DNA of 64,000 nucleotides. It comes from Suilimivivens sp963638365 (GTDB lineage Bacteria > Bacillota > Clostridia > Lachnospirales > Lachnospiraceae). How positions within the stretch are numbered: position 1 is the stretch's first letter; each line of letters starts with the position of its first letter. The stretch lies in NCBI GenBank assembly GCA_963638365.1, contig CAVHRK010000097.1:15536-79535 (forward strand). The letters are read 5' to 3'. A program made the translations under genes and the position numbers. Positions 24,705-33,040 of the stretch are shown here, piece by piece. The notes below the pieces were generated by a model that saw only the letters and a list, made by a program, of their open reading frames with translations, searched no databases and was not told the DNA's origin.

Positions 24705-25175
24705 TCAGGAATCGCCCATGGCAGAGAACAGATCGAACATCTGCTTCTGCTCAGGAGTGAGCATTCCCATCAGCATATCCGTCATGCTCGAAGGAGAAGA
24801 AGAATCACCTTCCGGCATGAAATCCTTCATCAGCTCCATGGTATGCATCATTTCCTGGTATTGTGACATGGACTGCAAAACTTTCAGAATTTGATTTAGC
24901 TGCTCTTTTTCTTCCTTTGTGCACAGAGGAAGAAGACGCTTTACCACCTGGGCAGGATCCGTGTCATCCGGACGGATCATACAGCCGCACAGGGGATAAG
25001 GACGCTTCCGCACAAAGTTAAGGGCAACCTGCAGCTCCTGAAATTTGATGTAAATGGCAAGATATTTTTGAAACTGATTGTCCATATAAGGCAGAAGAAC
25101 CTTCAGCATCTGAATATGATTATTGGAAAACAGCGTATCGAAGGCTGAAATTTGACTGGTGTCCTTTTGCTCCAT
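24705..25175 (-). CDS. Conserved hypothetical protein (156 aa)
   Basis: Not assigned to a family. The 156-residue product has an N-terminal helical part (LFSNNHIQMLKVLLPYMDNQ). A central cysteine-containing loop follows (PLCGCMIRPDD, with another CT at about residue 87). The C-terminus is Met-rich and helical and carries a Ser/Pro spacer (GDSSSPSSM), ending EQKQMFDLFSAMGDS. No signal peptide or membrane helix is seen. AAAGGAG is upstream of the ATG on the minus strand. It lies between the Cys-rich miniprotein gene and the 87-residue gene. A terminator-like hairpin (25237-25260) separates it from the former, so it may be partly independent. The small size, Met content and neighbour with a spore-protein look suggest a sporulation role, but nothing in the sequence proves this. 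Confidence 0.75.
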   Translation of the reverse strand: MEQKDTSQISAFDTLFSNNHIQMLKVLLPYMDNQFQKYLAIYIKFQELQVALNFVRKRPYPLCGCMIRPDDTDPAQVVKRLLPLCTKEEKEQLNQILKVLQSMSQYQEMMHTMELMKDFMPEGDSSSPSSMTDMLMGMLTPEQKQMFDLFSAMGDS

Positions 25176-25236
25176 ACAGACTCCTTTGCTTCGTGATAGT
25201 TCATTTTATGCGCAAAGCTTCTTTCTTTATGCAGAA

Positions 25237-25260
25237 AAGTAGGCTCCGCAGAGCCTACTT
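25237..25260 (-). terminator. Terminator-like hairpin after the Cys-rich miniprotein gene
   Basis: AAGTAGGCTC (25237-25246), loop CGCA, GAGCCTACTT (25251-25260). Read on the minus strand the stem is followed by TTTCTGC. The stem is perfect, but the T tract is short, so it may act as a partial attenuator within the cluster. Confidence 0.7.
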
Positions 25261-25289
25261 CTGAAGAAAGGGTGAAGAGAAATGAGAAA

Positions 25290-25541
25290 TTAGCATCCAC
25301 AGCCACAGCCGGAGTTGTTGTTAGTACCGAGGCCGTTGCCGCATCCGCAGAAGGACAGAAGAAGGATGATCCAGAGAATACTGCATCCACAGTCAGAATC
25401 GTTATTAAACAGACTGGTTCCACATCCGTTGCCATTACCGCAGAAGGACAGAAGAAGGATAATCCAGAGAATGCTGCATCCACATCCGTTATTGTTGTTG
25501 TTTGTTCCGCATCCGCAGGATGTTGCTGTTAAATCGCTCAT
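25290..25541 (-). CDS. Cys/Gly/Asn-rich miniprotein with duplicated hydrophobic unit (YjcZ/chorion-like)
   Basis: An 83-residue protein with 13 cysteines. It contains two copies of the unit CGCSILWIILLLSFCG, identical at protein level, separated and flanked by GCG and Asn runs. Each unit is a short membrane-seeking helix capped by Cys-Gly motifs. This resembles YjcZ-type sporulation miniproteins and the high-cysteine 'chorion' proteins annotated in Lachnospiraceae, but those normally carry one unit. The duplication is also clear in DNA (about 44 bases, 25348-25391 and 25441-25484, two mismatches). GGAGG lies 5 bases before the ATG on the minus strand. The function is unknown; a spore-coat or membrane-associated role is a guess from the resemblance. 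Confidence 0.75.
   Translation of the reverse strand: MSDLTATSCGCGTNNNNNGCGCSILWIILLLSFCGNGNGCGTSLFNNDSDCGCSILWIILLLSFCGCGNGLGTNNNSGCGCGC
25348..25391. repeat. Direct repeat, copy 1, in the miniprotein gene
   Basis: A 44-base unit beginning CAGAAGGACAGAAGAAGGAT; the second copy starts 93 bases (31 codons) later. Two mismatches, both silent in the encoded repeat. Confidence 0.85.
25441..25484. repeat. Direct repeat, copy 2, in the miniprotein gene
   Basis: Second copy of the 44-base unit at 25348-25391, same orientation and same reading frame, indicating an internal gene duplication. Confidence 0.85.
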
Positions 25542-25610
25542 AAGTTACCTCCAAGGGTATTTGTTTTATTTATGCTATATCATATGTAGGAAAGCTTGGA
25601 TGTGTTTCAG

Positions 25611-25639
25611 TTGCACCATAAAAATTTTTATGTTATTTT
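25611..25639 (+). promoter_or_regulatory. Predicted promoter with a palindromic operator in the spacer
   Basis: TTGCAC (25611-25616) and TATTTT (25634-25639) are 17 bases apart. The spacer is almost filled by the perfect 16-base palindrome CATAAAAATTTTTATG (25617-25632). The words GTTGCACCA at 25610 and again near 25659 form a repeat, the second within an inverted repeat GTTGC/GCAAC. This layout suits a repressor site for the DUF4190-like gene. Confidence 0.5.
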
Positions 25640-25696
25640 TATTAAGAGAAGAAGGATGTTGCACCAAGGCAATGCAACAAGATGAGGGAGGATAAC

Positions 25697-26326
25697 ATGT
25701 CAAGATACACAAATGATTTACCACTTAACAAACCGGCGGATTTTGTCCAGTTTATGATGAACGATTACCTGAGCAAGAATGGCTTTTCCACAGCAGAATG
25801 GAAGGGGCAGCCCGTATACCGTGCCGGGGATCCGATGCTGGAGGGCTATAAGTTCATGACCTGGAGCTATATCAACGGCGTTCTGCATGTAGAAGCGTGG
25901 TTAAAAGGAATGTTCGGTGGTGAAATGGGTCTGACGGGATTCGTAGGATGTCTGCAGAAGAAGCCGTTTAAGCAGAGCCTTGAGCAGCTTTATACCCTGA
26001 TGCAGCAGGAGATTCCGACGGATCAGATGGCTGGTGCAGCCGGTATGGCGGACGGCACAATGAATGCAGGGGCGGTTCCGGTTACAACGGTGAATAACAC
26101 CTCAGCAGCAACCATATCGCTCATATTTGGTATCCTGGGATGTCTTACCGGACTGATTGTTCCGATTGCCGGACTTTGCTGTGGTGTACTTGCAGTAATG
26201 CGTGGCCGTCTCGGACTTGGTTCCACGAAAGCCGGAATGGCGAAAGCAGGCAGGATACTTGGTATCATTGCCTGCGTGCTCAGCATTGTCTTGTGGGTAC
26301 TGAACATCATTCTTACCGTGTTATAA
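25697..26326 (+). CDS. DUF4190-like membrane protein
   Basis: A 209-residue protein. An N-terminal soluble domain (about 1-115; marks NKPADFVQFMMNDYLSKNGF and YKFMTWSYINGVLHVEAWL) is followed by a short linker. Two membrane segments come next (SLIFGILGCLTGLIVPIAGL and RILGIIACVLSIVLWVLNII) with GRLGLGSTKAGMAKAG between them. That two-helix block, with a small-residue loop, matches DUF4190. ATG 25697 is chosen over 25682 because GGGAGG (25686-25691) then sits correctly. The function is unknown; the soluble part looks like a membrane-tethered sensor or binding domain. It is followed by the TSCPD gene after 35 bases. Confidence 0.82.
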   Translation: MSRYTNDLPLNKPADFVQFMMNDYLSKNGFSTAEWKGQPVYRAGDPMLEGYKFMTWSYINGVLHVEAWLKGMFGGEMGLTGFVGCLQKKPFKQSLEQLYTLMQQEIPTDQMAGAAGMADGTMNAGAVPVTTVNNTSAATISLIFGILGCLTGLIVPIAGLCCGVLAVMRGRLGLGSTKAGMAKAGRILGIIACVLSIVLWVLNIILTVL

Positions 26327-26361
26327 GAGTATGGAATATGATTTAAAAGGAGTAAGAGAGT

Positions 26362-26616
26362 ATGAGATACAGTTATAAGCCGTCAGGCGTGTGTGCAATG
26401 CAGATTAATTTTGATATTGATGGAGATGTGATCTCCAATGTGGAATTTATCGGAGGCTGTAACGGAAATCTGAAAGCCGTTTCCAAGCTGGTGGATGGAT
26501 GTACCGTGGACTACATCGAAAGCAAGCTGCTCGGAAACACCTGTGGATTCAAGCCGACCTCCTGTGCTGACCAGTTATGCAAGGCAGTACGGCAGGCATA
26601 TGAAGAGACGAAATAA
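26362..26616 (+). CDS. TSCPD domain-containing protein (TIGR03905 family)
   Basis: An 84-residue protein consisting of a single TSCPD domain. This domain is otherwise found at the C-terminus of some adenosylcobalamin-dependent ribonucleotide reductases, where its cysteines bind zinc. Visible marks are SGVCAMQINFDID, the GGCNGNLKAVSKLVDG segment and the signature PTSCADQLCKAV (about residues 65-76). Stand-alone versions are frequent in Clostridia and their role is unknown. AAGGAG is 10 bases upstream of the ATG. A clear terminator follows. Confidence 0.92.
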   Translation: MRYSYKPSGVCAMQINFDIDGDVISNVEFIGGCNGNLKAVSKLVDGCTVDYIESKLLGNTCGFKPTSCADQLCKAVRQAYEETK

Positions 26617-26636
26617 GGGTAATGCTGTTTAAGAGG

Positions 26637-26666
26637 AAAGGGCCGTGGAAGACACGGTCCTTTGTT
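26637..26666 (+). terminator. Terminator after the TSCPD gene
   Basis: AAAGGGCCGTG (26637-26647), loop GAAGA, CACGGTCCTTT (26653-26663), one G-T pair, then GTTATG. Confidence 0.85.
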
Positions 26667-26701
26667 ATGTCTGGCATGTAGTATTTTGTGTATAGGGAAA
26701 A

Positions 26702-26767
26702 TCTCCTATGTGCAAAAATCTTCTATATGTAGAAAAACACTTGCATATCTTTCTAGATGTAGCTAAA
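26702..26767. promoter_or_regulatory. Operator-like palindromes at the sortase promoter
   Basis: Three related words lie here: TCTCCTATGTGCAAAAA (26702-26718), the palindrome TTCTATATGTAGAA (26721-26734) and TTTCTAGATGTAGCTAAA (26750-26767). The central one ends 6 bases before the -35, and the third spans the spacer and the start of the -10. This arrangement fits a dimeric regulator controlling the surface-protein island. Confidence 0.45.
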
Positions 26768-26769
26768 AT
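26741..26769 (+). promoter_or_regulatory. Predicted promoter of the sortase/LRR island
   Basis: TTGCAT (26741-26746), 17-base spacer, TAAAAT (26764-26769). The srtB ATG is at 26804. No other clear promoter appears before either LRR gene, so it may drive all three genes. Confidence 0.6.
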
Positions 26770-26803
26770 AAATGTATATGTTTTTATAAAGGAGTAGTAT
26801 GCC

Positions 26804-28018
26804 ATGACTTCAGAAAACCTGTCAGTGGGGGGCGTGCGTTTTCGTACCAGGGCAGATTATGAGGCAGCTCTGAGGGATCAGAAGAAGATTGACGAGATCA
26901 GGGCACATGTGGATTTCAATAATAAAAAGCAGTTAGAAGGCCTGTTCAATGAGATGCAGGCCGGAGTCTACCGGTTCGAAACCATCATTGGAACTCATTT
27001 TGATGATGAGGTCTATGAAAAGATGGAGCAGATAAAGAAGAATCCTTCCGCACAGAAGAAAGAGAAGAAACATTCTCTTAAGAAGAGCGGAAGCAGGGTT
27101 CCCCAGAAGGGAATAAGAGAAACTGCTTCTGCAGGCAGAAAAGCTGCAAGAGCAGACGCAGGGAATACGAAGAATAATGCAAAGTACCAGGCGGTAATTG
27201 AAAAGGAAGCAATTAAGGAACTGCAGAAAGCAGAGAAGATGCGGAAAAGAATTATGATTCTGGCATCCATTGTTGCAGCAGCGAGCCTCGGATACTTTTT
27301 CATATATTATTATTTCAGTGCACGGACCAACATGGACTATGACCAGTTGGCCTCCCTTAAGGGAAGCGACGTGTTAAGCTCCGGGGCACAGCAGGAACAG
27401 AATACCTTTTCCTTACATAAATCAGCCGTCCGGCTTCCGGATATCCTTCCGGAGTATGAAACTTTATATAATAAGAATAAAAAGCTAATCGGATGGCTCA
27501 AAATTGACGATACAAATATAGATTACCCTGTCATGCAGACTTCGGATAATACTTATTATCTGGATCACAATTACAACCAGGAATATGACAAGAATGGAAG
27601 CATTTTTCTGGATTATAACTGCAGTGTGTATCCCCGTTCCACGAATATGATTGTCTACGGACATCATATGAAATCGGGTAACATGTTCGGTAATCTGCAG
27701 AAATATGCCAAGGAATCCTATGGCGAGAAGCATTCTATCATCACGTTTGATACAATCTATGAAAAGGCACAGTATCAGGTGATGTATGTGTTCCGTTCAC
27801 AGGTTTATAATGAGGATGATATTGTTTTCAAGTATTATCAGTTCATTGAGGCAAATTCTGAAACAGAATTCAATTCCTATATGCAGGAAATGAGTGCATT
27901 GAGCTTATACGATACCGGTGTGACAGCAGAATTCGGCGACAGCCTCCTGACGTTATCTACCTGTGACAGCTCCCAGACGGACGGGCGTTTCGTTGTGGTA
28001 GCGAAGCGGATAAGCTAA
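26804..28018 (+). CDS. srtB: Class B sortase
   Basis: A 404-residue transpeptidase that anchors surface proteins to peptidoglycan. A charged, helical N-terminal cytoplasmic region (residues 1-147, Lys/Ala-rich) is unusually long for a sortase, which normally starts with a short anchor. The single membrane segment is about 148-168 (IMILASIVAAASLGYFFIYY). The extracellular catalytic domain has IDYPVMQTSDNTYYLDHNY, the catalytic histidine in YGHHM (about residue 287), the cysteine in TLSTCDSS (about 387) and the arginine in GRFVVVAKR. AAGGAG lies before ATG 26804. Two LRR proteins with TPxTGD sorting signals follow directly and are the obvious substrates. Clostridial class B enzymes such as C. 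difficile SrtB prefer (S/P)PxTG, which fits. Confidence 0.93.
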   Translation: MTSENLSVGGVRFRTRADYEAALRDQKKIDEIRAHVDFNNKKQLEGLFNEMQAGVYRFETIIGTHFDDEVYEKMEQIKKNPSAQKKEKKHSLKKSGSRVPQKGIRETASAGRKAARADAGNTKNNAKYQAVIEKEAIKELQKAEKMRKRIMILASIVAAASLGYFFIYYYFSARTNMDYDQLASLKGSDVLSSGAQQEQNTFSLHKSAVRLPDILPEYETLYNKNKKLIGWLKIDDTNIDYPVMQTSDNTYYLDHNYNQEYDKNGSIFLDYNCSVYPRSTNMIVYGHHMKSGNMFGNLQKYAKESYGEKHSIITFDTIYEKAQYQVMYVFRSQVYNEDDIVFKYYQFIEANSETEFNSYMQEMSALSLYDTGVTAEFGDSLLTLSTCDSSQTDGRFVVVAKRIS

Positions 28019-28083
28019 ACAGTTCGTAAATAAATCTGTTCATGATAAAGAATGCATTGTAAAAGAAAGGCTTGGTTTTTTCA

Positions 28084-31000
28084 ATGACAAAAGTTGCAAA
28101 AAAGAAAAACAGAAGATTAAGAAGACAGATCCGGAAAACAATCGGCGCACTGCTGATGGTTTCCGCTATTGTAGTTGCTGCGATTCCGGTGACGGGAGTA
28201 AATGCAGAGCCGACTGTTAAGTCAGAGCCGGAAAGAAAAGTCTGGGTCTGGGATGATAATAAAACAGAAGAAAGCGTGAAAGGAAGCCCGGCATCGTCCA
28301 TACAGGCAGCAACGAAGAACACCATTCCTTATGTGCCGGACAGTTCCATCGTGTATACTTCCGGTGATGGCCGGTTTCAGTTTGCCTATGTCGATCCGGA
28401 TGGCGGTGGTAACAAATATGCGGTTATTCTGAATTATAACGCAAATGCATTGGCTGAGAGTTCGTTGACGATTCCGGATACGATGGAAGCGTTTAAGAAA
28501 TATAAACAGACCTCTTCGGATGGTTATTTCTGTCTGGTTACACAGAATGATGAATTTATGTTTTATGATGTGTATGAACAGGCAACGGATGACGCAGATG
28601 TTCCACTTTACCGGGTTCCTGGAGTAAAGTATGGGGATTATGGACATGAGGTGATACCTGATGGCTCCCAGACAGGAGAATCCATCATTGTTAACCGGAA
28701 TCAATTATATTATGGTTCGGATGGAAGCACACTGGTTTATCGTAACGATGAAATAGAAACAGATGAAGAAGGAAATCAACATACCGTTCAGGTGGATTAT
28801 CCGGTAGAAGCAATTATGGTAACGAATCAGAAGCCATGCTATTACGAGCAGAGATCCATCTGGGGAGATCTGGATGATACAGAATTGTATTATCAGGTGA
28901 AGGACAGTGTGACAACTACGCAGCCGAATGGTACGTTAATTCACCCGTCTTCACAGGCTCATTACCGTATTGATGCGATTGTGAAGTATATTGGTCAACA
29001 GTTTGTAGATGCGGAAATTGTTACAGATACTACTACGGGAGTTCAGTATGTTGCAAGTTGGAAGGTGCGTCCGGGAAAATACAGGGAAAAACCGGATGAT
29101 GGAGTTTTTGCAAATAATTCCAATATTACGAATTTACAGATTGGATCCAATCTTTCCGGTATCAGTGATTATGCGTTCCAGGGGTGCGCAACATTACAGA
29201 GCGTTTCCTTTGGAAATAATCTGCAGACCGTTGGAAACGGAGCTTTTGCAAACTGTATCCGTTTAAGCAACTGTGATATCCCGGCAAACTCCAATATTCA
29301 GGCGTTGGGCAAAGATGCATTTTATAATTGTACGGCATTGACGAGTATCACAATTCCGATTGGATTAAAAGCTATTGGCGATTCCTGCTTTGAAGGCTGT
29401 ACCCGTTTACAGACGATAGATCTGTGTGGTGGCAGCGAACTGGATACCATGTTACAGACCATTGGTAATTCGGCATTTAAGAATTGTAGTTCCTTAAGCT
29501 CATTGACCTTCCCGACACAGTATGCAGAAGAAGATTTACAGATTGGTGTTTTTGAAGGATGTTCTAATCTTCAGTTTGTGAAGGTGCCCAATAAGTCCAT
29601 GAACTTTGTTGATGATACAAATAGTGGATTAACGTTTGATAATTTTAAAAATACTGTTCCAGAGAGTTTTTATTTCTGGGGAGCAGATACCGATACGAAT
29701 GACCGCAATGGTCGTTCACCACTTCATAAAACAGCAAATGATAATCAGATTGCTTATAAGTACTTTGACAAAGAAGTGTATGAAATTGTAATTAAGGAAG
29801 AAAACGGAACCTCTTCCATTACCTATCAGGTAAATGATCAGAACCAGTTAATTAAGATCTGGCTGGAAGGTAAACCGGTTAATGTGGTGATTCCGAAGAC
29901 CATCGGACCTTACGGAATTGCTTCTATTGGTACGGGATGTTTTAACGATGCATGTACAATTAAACGCGTCACGATTCCGGAAACCGTGGTACGGATTGAA
30001 GATGGTGCATTTAAGGGTAGCCATAATCTGGAAACAGTCAGCTTTGATGATGCTTCTACCATACAGTATATTGGTACGGATGCATTCCGGACACAGGTGG
30101 TTTCCTGCGGACATACAATTACAGACAAGGATCCGGAACTTACCTTTGTAGGTGCAATGATGAATGACAATGGAGAAGATACCGTTCCATTCATTTATGC
30201 AATGACTCCGGAGAATACCATCAACAATCAAAGTCAGAATAAGTCATGGATTACCTGCCATAGTGGATTCCCTACCAATATGGAAGTAAAGTATGTTTAT
30301 GACTTTACTACGAATACTGGAAGTGCCCAGATGCAGAGTTATCCGAGATATGAGTTATATGGGGATGTTACGAAACTCAGAGAATGGGTAAAAGCCTTGC
30401 CATATGTAGATGAAACGGATGAAGACGTTGTTGATAATTATGTGGAAACAATTAAGGGAGCATATGATAAATATATTGCGGCTAATTCCTCTGATCCTCC
30501 GACAGAAGAACAGATGCAGATTATTAATGCAGCCTTAAATGTTGTTGTTCCTACGAATGTGGACAGCCTGAAACCTGGATTGTTCTCTGGCTATAAAGCA
30601 GATTCCAATGGAGAAGCAACTCCAGTATCGGGAATGACACCGGATACCATGATTAATTCTATTGTATTAAATGGTGTAGATGAAATTGAACCGTTTACCT
30701 TTACTGGTTGTAGTTCACTTAAGAATGTTTCCATCATCAAGGCAAGTAAGATTGGTGATTATGCGTTTGGAGCAGTAGAGAATATTGATTCTTCTAATGG
30801 GCATGTTACAACGGAACAGAATTGTGATGCTCTCGAGCAGGTAACTCTCGGAAGCAATATAGTGGATGTTGGAAAACGTCCGTTCCGTGGATGTACGAAT
30901 TTGAATACGATTACCTGTCTTGGTGACAACTTATCTTATCAGGATGGAGTATTGTATCAGCCGACAGGAAGCGGTAAGATCCTGTTGGAATGTCTGGAGA

Positions 31001-33030
31001 GCCGTGGAGATACGGTTGGCTCTTATACCGTAGGACCGGATGAATTATCCGGGGTTACCGAAATTCAGGAAGAAGCCTTCATGAATTGCGACAGTATCGG
31101 AAAGGTAGATTTATCCGATACAACGGTGAGCGATATCCCGGAAAAAGCATTTTATGATGCAGAGGATCTGAATACGGTTATTTTACCGGATACGGTTAAG
31201 AATATTGAGGCAGAATCTTTCCAGAACAGTGGAATCCGTGTACTTACGATTCCTGGTAATCAGGCATACATAGAGAAGGATGCTTTTAAGAACAGTGAAA
31301 AGCAGCAGACTATCACCTTTGAATGTGTACAGGGAACAACCGCAGATCGTTATGCGAAAGAATACAGTTATATTAATCCGGAATATGGAAAGGTTTATGT
31401 AGAGCATACCGTATTCTTCTGGGATTACCCGGATTATCCGGATACATCCACCAAGACACTGTTCTATAAGGTAAAGGTACGTGATGGAGAAGATGCAGTT
31501 CCTCCGACTGAAACACCGACACATGAAGGTTATATGTTCAGTGGATGGACCGATTATACCAATATTTCCAAAGATACCGATGTATGGCCGAGTTTTGGAA
31601 GTAATATTTATAAAGTAGAGTTCTTAGACTGGGATGGAACCGTAATTTCACAGACCGGATTTACTAATCCGCAGTATATTGAAGAGGGAAAGAGCGCAAC
31701 GCCACCTCCAACAGATCCTACCAGAGAAGGATTTACCTTTGCTGGCTGGACGCCGGATTATCATGATGTTTCCAAGGACCTGACAGTTATTGCAAAGTAT
31801 ACGGATAATTCGGGAGATCAGAGCAGACATACCGTTACGTTCTATGCTTATGAAAATAATCAGATGACGGCAATCAGTGTTCAGAAGGTCAATGATGGAG
31901 AAGCGGCAGTAGAACCGGCCGTACCGGCAAGAACGGGATATACTTTTACCGGCTGGTATCCGGATAAGTCCGTATTCTCCAAGGTAACAACCGATTTGAC
32001 GATTGTTGCTTCCTACGAGAAGAACTCCGCAAGCGCGAGTGCATCACCGAGCGGAAGTGCTTCAACAAGTGCATCCCCTTCCCCGTCCTCAACGGCTGGA
32101 AACAATGGCAATAACAGTAATAATGGTGATGATACCAAGAAGTATACCGTAAGCGTATCCGGTGGCAGCGGAAGCGGAAGCTATCCGGCAGGTGCGATCG
32201 TCGCATTGAATGCATATGACATGGGTGTTGGCAAGGTGTTTGATAAGTGGACAACATCCACAGCAGGCGTTGGATTTGCAAATGCAGAAGCAACCTCAAC
32301 AACCTTTACCATGCCGGCAGCTAATGTTGCGATTACCGCAACCTACAAGACCGGAAACGGAACCTCCTCGAGTACAGGTGGAAACAGTGGATCGAACAGT
32401 TCCAATGGAAATTCCGGCTCAAACGGAAATAGCGGAAGCAATTCGAACCGCAACAGCGGAACGACCGTAGAAGTAACGAAACCTGGTATTTCCAATACGA
32501 ACCTTGCAGGTGCGACCGTGGCAGGATCTACCGATAACTTCGTGGTTAAGGTAACCGAAGACCAGACCGCAAATGATCTGGCCGTACAGGCATTACAGGC
32601 CAAATTCGGAGACATCAGCAGGGTGAAGTACTTACCGATGGACATCAGTCTGTATGATTCCACGGGAAGAACCAAGATTGCAGATACTTCGGGAATTTCT
32701 GTAAATATTACGTTACCGCTGCCGGACGATCTGGCACAGTACGCAGGAAATAATAAAGTGGCATCCACATTGGGAGGAACCATTGAAGATCTGAATACCA
32801 GATTTACAACTGTAGATGGTGTTCCCTGTGTGAACTTTACCGCAACACATTTTTCACCCTATGTGATTTATGTAGATACCGCAAATCTGACCGCAGGAAC
32901 AATTGATGCAACTCCGAAGACCGGAGATCCGATTCATCCGAAGTGGTTCCTTGCATTAGGACTTGCCAGCCTCTCCCTGATCCTGTTCTTCAAGAGAGAC
33001 CGGAGAGTGCCTAAGACCAGAACGGCATAA
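28084..33030 (+). CDS. BspA-type leucine-rich-repeat surface protein with InlB repeats and sorting signal
   Basis: A 1648-residue cell-wall protein. A basic n-region and hydrophobic core ending in PVTGVNAEP form the signal peptide. From about residue 340 come LRR_5 repeats of the type FANCIRLSNCDIP and FEGCSNLQFV. A helical, repeat-free block (about 760-820) interrupts them. After about residue 1110 there are three Listeria-Bacteroides (InlB B) repeats, each ending in a GWT/GWY segment. A Ser/Ala/Pro linker, a divergent InlB repeat (KKYTVSVSGGSGSGSYPAG) and an Asn/Gly/Ser linker follow. A final beta domain precedes the sorting signal TPKTGDPIHPKWF, a membrane helix and a basic tail. The start is ATG 28084; a TTG at 28072 is too close to GAAAGG. 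The middle is AT-rich compared with the C-terminal third. Probably an adhesin; ligand unknown. Confidence 0.9.
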   Translation: MTKVAKKKNRRLRRQIRKTIGALLMVSAIVVAAIPVTGVNAEPTVKSEPERKVWVWDDNKTEESVKGSPASSIQAATKNTIPYVPDSSIVYTSGDGRFQFAYVDPDGGGNKYAVILNYNANALAESSLTIPDTMEAFKKYKQTSSDGYFCLVTQNDEFMFYDVYEQATDDADVPLYRVPGVKYGDYGHEVIPDGSQTGESIIVNRNQLYYGSDGSTLVYRNDEIETDEEGNQHTVQVDYPVEAIMVTNQKPCYYEQRSIWGDLDDTELYYQVKDSVTTTQPNGTLIHPSSQAHYRIDAIVKYIGQQFVDAEIVTDTTTGVQYVASWKVRPGKYREKPDDGVFANNSNITNLQIGSNLSGISDYAFQGCATLQSVSFGNNLQTVGNGAFANCIRLSNCDIPANSNIQALGKDAFYNCTALTSITIPIGLKAIGDSCFEGCTRLQTIDLCGGSELDTMLQTIGNSAFKNCSSLSSLTFPTQYAEEDLQIGVFEGCSNLQFVKVPNKSMNFVDDTNSGLTFDNFKNTVPESFYFWGADTDTNDRNGRSPLHKTANDNQIAYKYFDKEVYEIVIKEENGTSSITYQVNDQNQLIKIWLEGKPVNVVIPKTIGPYGIASIGTGCFNDACTIKRVTIPETVVRIEDGAFKGSHNLETVSFDDASTIQYIGTDAFRTQVVSCGHTITDKDPELTFVGAMMNDNGEDTVPFIYAMTPENTINNQSQNKSWITCHSGFPTNMEVKYVYDFTTNTGSAQMQSYPRYELYGDVTKLREWVKALPYVDETDEDVVDNYVETIKGAYDKYIAANSSDPPTEEQMQIINAALNVVVPTNVDSLKPGLFSGYKADSNGEATPVSGMTPDTMINSIVLNGVDEIEPFTFTGCSSLKNVSIIKASKIGDYAFGAVENIDSSNGHVTTEQNCDALEQVTLGSNIVDVGKRPFRGCTNLNTITCLGDNLSYQDGVLYQPTGSGKILLECLESRGDTVGSYTVGPDELSGVTEIQEEAFMNCDSIGKVDLSDTTVSDIPEKAFYDAEDLNTVILPDTVKNIEAESFQNSGIRVLTIPGNQAYIEKDAFKNSEKQQTITFECVQGTTADRYAKEYSYINPEYGKVYVEHTVFFWDYPDYPDTSTKTLFYKVKVRDGEDAVPPTETPTHEGYMFSGWTDYTNISKDTDVWPSFGSNIYKVEFLDWDGTVISQTGFTNPQYIEEGKSATPPPTDPTREGFTFAGWTPDYHDVSKDLTVIAKYTDNSGDQSRHTVTFYAYENNQMTAISVQKVNDGEAAVEPAVPARTGYTFTGWYPDKSVFSKVTTDLTIVASYEKNSASASASPSGSASTSASPSPSSTAGNNGNNSNNGDDTKKYTVSVSGGSGSGSYPAGAIVALNAYDMGVGKVFDKWTTSTAGVGFANAEATSTTFTMPAANVAITATYKTGNGTSSSTGGNSGSNSSNGNSGSNGNSGSNSNRNSGTTVEVTKPGISNTNLAGATVAGSTDNFVVKVTEDQTANDLAVQALQAKFGDISRVKYLPMDISLYDSTGRTKIADTSGISVNITLPLPDDLAQYAGNNKVASTLGGTIEDLNTRFTTVDGVPCVNFTATHFSPYVIYVDTANLTAGTIDATPKTGDPIHPKWFLALGLASLSLILFFKRDRRVPKTRTA

Positions 33031-33040
33031 GGTGGATGGT

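Noticed and set aside
25272..25532. Plus-strand reading frame of 86 codons opposite the Cys-rich miniprotein
   Set aside because: The minus-strand frame has a clear GGAGG and a recognisable Cys-Gly repeat pattern; the plus frame is a low-complexity mirror of it.
28019..28083. A promoter or terminator between the sortase and the first LRR gene
   Set aside because: The AT-rich gap shows no correctly spaced -35/-10 pair and no stem with a T tract.
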